NCBI GenBank assembly: GCA_003427395.1
Contig: BFEA01000060.1
Coordinates: forward strand, 1,034,945-1,056,366
Source of the DNA: Chara braunii
Taxonomy: Eukaryota > Streptophyta > Charophyceae > Charales > Characeae
Direction: 5' to 3'
Length of the DNA: 21,422 nt
The position numbers and the translations under genes are program-made. The notes beneath the pieces were generated by a model that saw nothing but the letters and a program-made list of their open reading frames with translations, made no database searches and was not told where the DNA came from. This document shows, piece by piece, positions 18,421 through 21,422 of the stretch. How positions within the stretch are numbered: position 1 is the stretch's first letter; the number at the start of each line of letters is the position of its first letter.

Positions 18421-20037
18421 GCACTCTGCGGATTTCCACGGAATGGGTTTAATCCGTAGGAAATGATCGTCTTTCTGAATTAATCCTAGCCGTATCGGAT
18501 CCGGAGTGTTTGTTGGGTTTTCTTCTTATGCGGGACCTTTGGCTTTTACGTTTGGTGCTCGGGCGAGAGCGAATCTCTTTCGATTCGCTTTACAGTGCTG
18601 TAACATTCACTCATTGACTTGTTCGGAAATCGAGAGTAGATGACCGATCGGAAGGGGAATCTGATGGTCCAATGCTCGGATGATGTTTAATACATCGATC
18701 TCCCCTGTGACGAAGGTGGGCCCTCCCGACTCCATTTCCCCTAAGGACGGTCACCACTCCGCCACCTCTTTCTGTTCTGGCGCTGGTCTGATTGTTCCGA
18801 TCATTCCTAGCCCAAGATATCCCAGCGATACGTACTGATCTAGCGGAATTAGCTCGGTGACCTCTTCCGTGGTGGCCAGGGCACTTCCCCCACCCTCTAC
18901 TTCTTCCATCAAGGCTCCGACTCGTCCAGGTCCGTTGGCGATGGGGGCCCCAGCCATAGGTGCGACTCCGATCCGCTGTTGTGGGGGTCGGTGGGGGCAA
19001 TCACGGGCTAGATGTCCCGGCTGATGACAGGCGTAGCAAACATTCAGATTGTTCGCAACTCCTCCGAGAGCAGGGGCAGGGGCTAATCCTTATTGCATTG
19101 GAGGGGCACGCACTGCAATAGGTCGCATGTTCCTGATCATGGCTTTCAGCCGAGCATTGTGCTCTCGCTGTTCCTTTTTGCTTTCTTGGATCAAACTAAT
19201 CAAAGTTTTGGTTAGTTCGAAAATGGCCGCTGATTCGTTTGATCGTACAAGAGCCTCTTACAGCGGCGGGGGNACTGCCCTGACGGGCGGGGGCATCATA
19301 GGAGCAGAGATGCTCGGAGTCTCACTTAGGATTACTCATTTGGGGCCTATTTGTTCCATATAGGTGACAGGTCCTAATACGAACCCCATGTTTTCAAATT
19401 TGTTTTGTAAAGCAGCCAGCTCTGCTCTTGCTCGAGCTAGCTCGGTCGAATCTCCGTCTCTAGGGTAATCTTCTCCTTCCAGGAAGTTCGCCGCGAACTT
19501 CCGTTCCATTTCTTCCGCAGCAGCCATAATTTGTTGTAGCATATGGGTGATGGGGGAAAACTGCTTTCGCAACTTAGCCCTTATTGTTCGACTGCGGAGT
19601 CCGTCATTGAACAAATCTCTCCCTACTTGCTTACCTCGCTCGGTCTTCACGAACATTCTGTAGAACTGGTTTCAATATTCTGCAACGGATTCGAGAGGTT
19701 TTTGCACTTGGTCCTTGATCATGTACAGCGCCTGCTCAGGGTGGATATAATCAAATCGATTCATGAAATCCCGTTCGAAGGTCGGGAGATCCACCCATAC
19801 ATAGATACTATACCAATGATGAGCGTCTCCTCCCATTCGAGCCGGAATGTTGATCTGTGCCTCGTGATCATCATACTGCTGTGCTCTAAGCGTGGCCAAC
19901 CATGCTCCTGCGAGGTGGTGTGCCGGATCAAATAGATAGAGATCTGGTGGCGACATGGGAGCTCGTGCACGTGGGGCAGGTTGATTAGGTGGATTAGCGT
20001 TTTGTTGCAGAACCGGATTTTGCACATTGGCAGCCAT
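18421..20037 (-). pseudogene. gag: Gag: capsid core and CCHC zinc knuckle
   Basis: This is the structural protein that packages element RNA. From ATG 20037 a Pro/Asn/Gln-rich start leads to the retrotransposon gag core (AGAWLATLRAQQYDDHEAQINI, GGDAHHWYSI, FERDFMNRFDY, then QFYRMF). A CX2CX4HX4C zinc knuckle (CYACHQPGHLARDC) is at 18997-19038. Premature stops are at 19672 (TGA in VAEY*NQFYR, where Trp is usual), 19336 (TGA), 19258 (TAA), 19090 (TAA), 18751 (TGA), 18607 (TGA) and 18526 (TAA), giving the first base of each on the plus strand. The frame stays open upstream of the ATG to about 20140 with basic, coding-like sequence, so the original start may have been further 5'. Base 19273 is N. 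Confidence 0.85.
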
Positions 20038-20179
20038 ATTGGCTGCTTGTCGGTTAGCCGATCTGCTTCTGGTGATGATAGGGTCGCGTCTAGGCGCGTT
20101 CCGAGGGCGAGGTCGCCCGCAGTTAGCCAGGTCGCCTAATTAGTGTGCTATCAATCCTAAGACCCTAACCACGTATCGG

Positions 20180-20191
20180 GCTCCGATACCA
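20180..20191 (-). promoter_or_regulatory. Primer-binding site, initiator tRNA-Met type
   Basis: The minus strand reads TGGTATCGGAGC, identical to the initiator tRNA-Met primer site TGGTATCAGAGC except for A to G at position 8. It lies 142 bases upstream of the gag ATG and in the right orientation, so it marks the inner edge of the 5' LTR of the large element. No clear TG...CA terminus is visible beside it. Confidence 0.7.
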
Positions 20192-21408
20192 ACCTCACGC
20201 CCAACGCGACTTCCTGATCGGAGTGGGATGCGGGGCCTGGAAGTGCGAAAAGGGGTGTGCCAAGGATTTTTGGGAAAGTGGGGGAGTCTTAAGGATATGA
20301 TTGCAATTTGGCGAAAAAGGGGCCGGTGCACTGTGGGCGACGGTTTGCAGGGAAATCCCTCCGCGGTGGAGGCGGTCCCGAAAAGTTAGGCCGACGGGGG
20401 CCGCCACGTGGCGCAGGTCGCCGCGTGCCTGGGTTGAGTCTTCGGAATTTCGGAGTTCTCTTTTCGCCGCTACGTCGGCAATTCACACAAAACGTGTTGG
20501 GCCAATAGGGGGCTATGGCTGGCCACGGAACAACACTAAGTTGATGATACGGGAGAAGAAGGCGGAAAGGAGGGAAACTGATGGTGATCTGAACGAATCC
20601 CGGGTGGGTGAAGTAGTAGGTGTGGTCGGGGGAAGGGAAATCGGAGCACCGAGGGTCGCTAGTGGTGGCACAGTGGAATTCTCGCAGACATAGCCGATTC
20701 TCCGTGTGACAAGGGTATCGCGTCCTTATGAGCTCGTTTATTATAAGGGTGAAATAGTCCCGGTCATAGGACGAGTCTGAGCCCCAAGATCGCGTCATGG
20801 TATCATTGCCGATGGGATTGCGCAGGTCGGGATATCGTCACCGCGCACGAGCGCGTGTAGGACAGGCCGTGTTAGTGGCGCCTCAGCGTGCTAGCATGGG
20901 ATGACGGTTCCGCCTCAAATCTTTTTGGGTGGGTGAATCGACGTACGGGAATGCGTGTAAGGGCGCGACTCGGGCCGCGTTTACACATGTTCTCGCGTGG
21001 CGTTCGTGGGGCCAGACCTCGGATCGTTTTAAATGCTTCGGATTATGCAAAATGCAACCATATCACAACTCTCATCGCGAGACAAGCAAAAACGAGAACA
21101 AAATCGCTATCGGGGCGAGATTCTTATCCCATCTTCAACTGCATCAGGTGTGGGCAAAGATTTGTTACAAACGAAAAGCAAGGACAGAGGTTCTTAGCAA
21201 ACCGATATACAAGCAGACGTAACGTCCACACATCCACACATTCATACATCCACGCATTCGATAATCATATACATAATGTAAACAAAAGCGGACATCGCAA
21301 AGACAACTGTGATAAAAAATCCAAGCCCGGATTTCAGAAAACCGAAACGAAAATAAGAACGGGCAAACCGCCCGGAGCCGTAATCAAAATGTATGTTTAC
21401 AGGTGAAG
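20192..21408 (-). other. Presumed 5' LTR region of the large element
   Basis: By position outside the primer-binding site this should be LTR, but no matching copy was found near 11740-12075. The minus strand has TTATAATAAA at about 20738-20747, a possible TATA element. Open frames at 20289-20798 (minus, 169 codons, Pro/Arg-rich) and 20888-21406 (plus, 172 codons) show no family motif and are not called as genes. Confidence 0.35.
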
Positions 21409-21409
21409 A

Positions 21410-21422
21410 GGGGGGGGGGGGG
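21410..21422 (+). other. Terminal poly-G run
   Basis: Thirteen consecutive G end the window. This resembles a sequencing or assembly end artefact more than a telomere, which would show a repeating unit. Confidence 0.6.

Larger units (their letters stand above)
12076..20191 (-). mobile_element. Large Ty3/Gypsy LTR retrotransposon with post-pol ORFs (decayed)
   Basis: Reading the minus strand from 20191 to 12076, the order is primer-binding site, gag, protease, reverse transcriptase, RNase H, PHD-like finger, integrase, then ORFs X, Y and Z. RT before integrase is the Ty3/Gypsy order. The coding interior of about 8 kb is long for the group because of the post-pol ORFs. Gag and protease share one frame, RT is shifted by one, the end of RNase H returns to the gag frame, and the PHD and integrase use the third. 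Shifts fall near 17640, 16188 and 15840. About 17 premature stops lie between gag and the end of integrase, so the copy is dead. I could not match an LTR pair: sequences at 11740-12075 and 20192-21408 show no clear similarity. Confidence 0.85.

Noticed and set aside
14352-19674. An alternative genetic code (TGA read as Trp, TAA/TAG as Gln) to explain the in-frame stops
   Set aside because: TAG also occurs where Trp is expected (17117, 16265 and 693), and there are frameshifts as well. One reassignment cannot explain this; ordinary decay does.
14079-20037. Programmed ribosomal frameshifts within gag-pol
   Set aside because: The frame changes fall inside domains (for example inside RNase H near 16188) and accompany many stops, so they are more likely indel mutations.
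11743-20205. An LTR pair based on the shared ACGCCCA at 11747-11753 and 20197-20203
   Set aside because: The match is only seven bases and the flanking sequences do not align.
21410-21422. A telomere at the end of the window
   Set aside because: It is a plain G homopolymer with no repeat unit, more like a read or assembly artefact.

Overview
This window is repeat-rich eukaryotic DNA made almost entirely of decayed Ty3/Gypsy LTR retrotransposons. I see no bacterial-style operons, no rRNA, no tRNA and no convincing host housekeeping gene. The lineage cannot be fixed from the sequence: a fungus, a plant or an alga would all fit. Base 19273 is an N, and the window ends in a run of 13 G.

Layout. 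(1) Positions 1-851, + strand: the 3' end of a Gypsy pol gene (integrase catalytic core and C-terminal domain) with five premature stops. It is followed by a 3' non-coding zone (about 900-2320) packed with CAGTTTCAG repeats and many small hairpins. (2) About 2900-3373, - strand: the N-terminus of a gag-like protein from another element, joined to unrelated DNA. (3) 3400-9600: mostly non-coding, with long T tracts and two weak hypothetical ORFs near 5407-6599. (4) 9600-11340, + strand: an 81-codon ORF, a CAG-AAT-T-tract repeat and a clean 220-aa ORF of unknown function. (5) 20191 down to about 12076, - strand: a large Gypsy element. From its 5' side it holds a primer-binding site resembling that for initiator tRNA-Met, gag with a CCHC knuckle, DSGA protease, YMDD reverse transcriptase, RNase H, a PHD-finger-like C4HC3 module, and integrase with HHCC, DDE and GPY/F-like parts. 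After pol come two or three further ORFs (here X, Y, Z) that I cannot assign. (6) 20192-21422: the sequence outside the primer-binding site, presumably LTR or leader.

Working logic. In the large element, gag through integrase was probably one polyprotein frame, now broken by about 17 stops and about three frameshifts. Where the family residue is recognisable, most stops are explained by C:G to T:A transitions at Trp, Gln or Arg codons. The post-pol ORFs are chained by two ATGA stop-start overlaps: pol ends inside the start codon of X, and X ends inside the start codon of Y. The most unusual points are the PHD-like finger inside pol, the ATGA-linked post-pol ORFs, and the hairpin array at 1785-2314, whose stems vary but stay paired.
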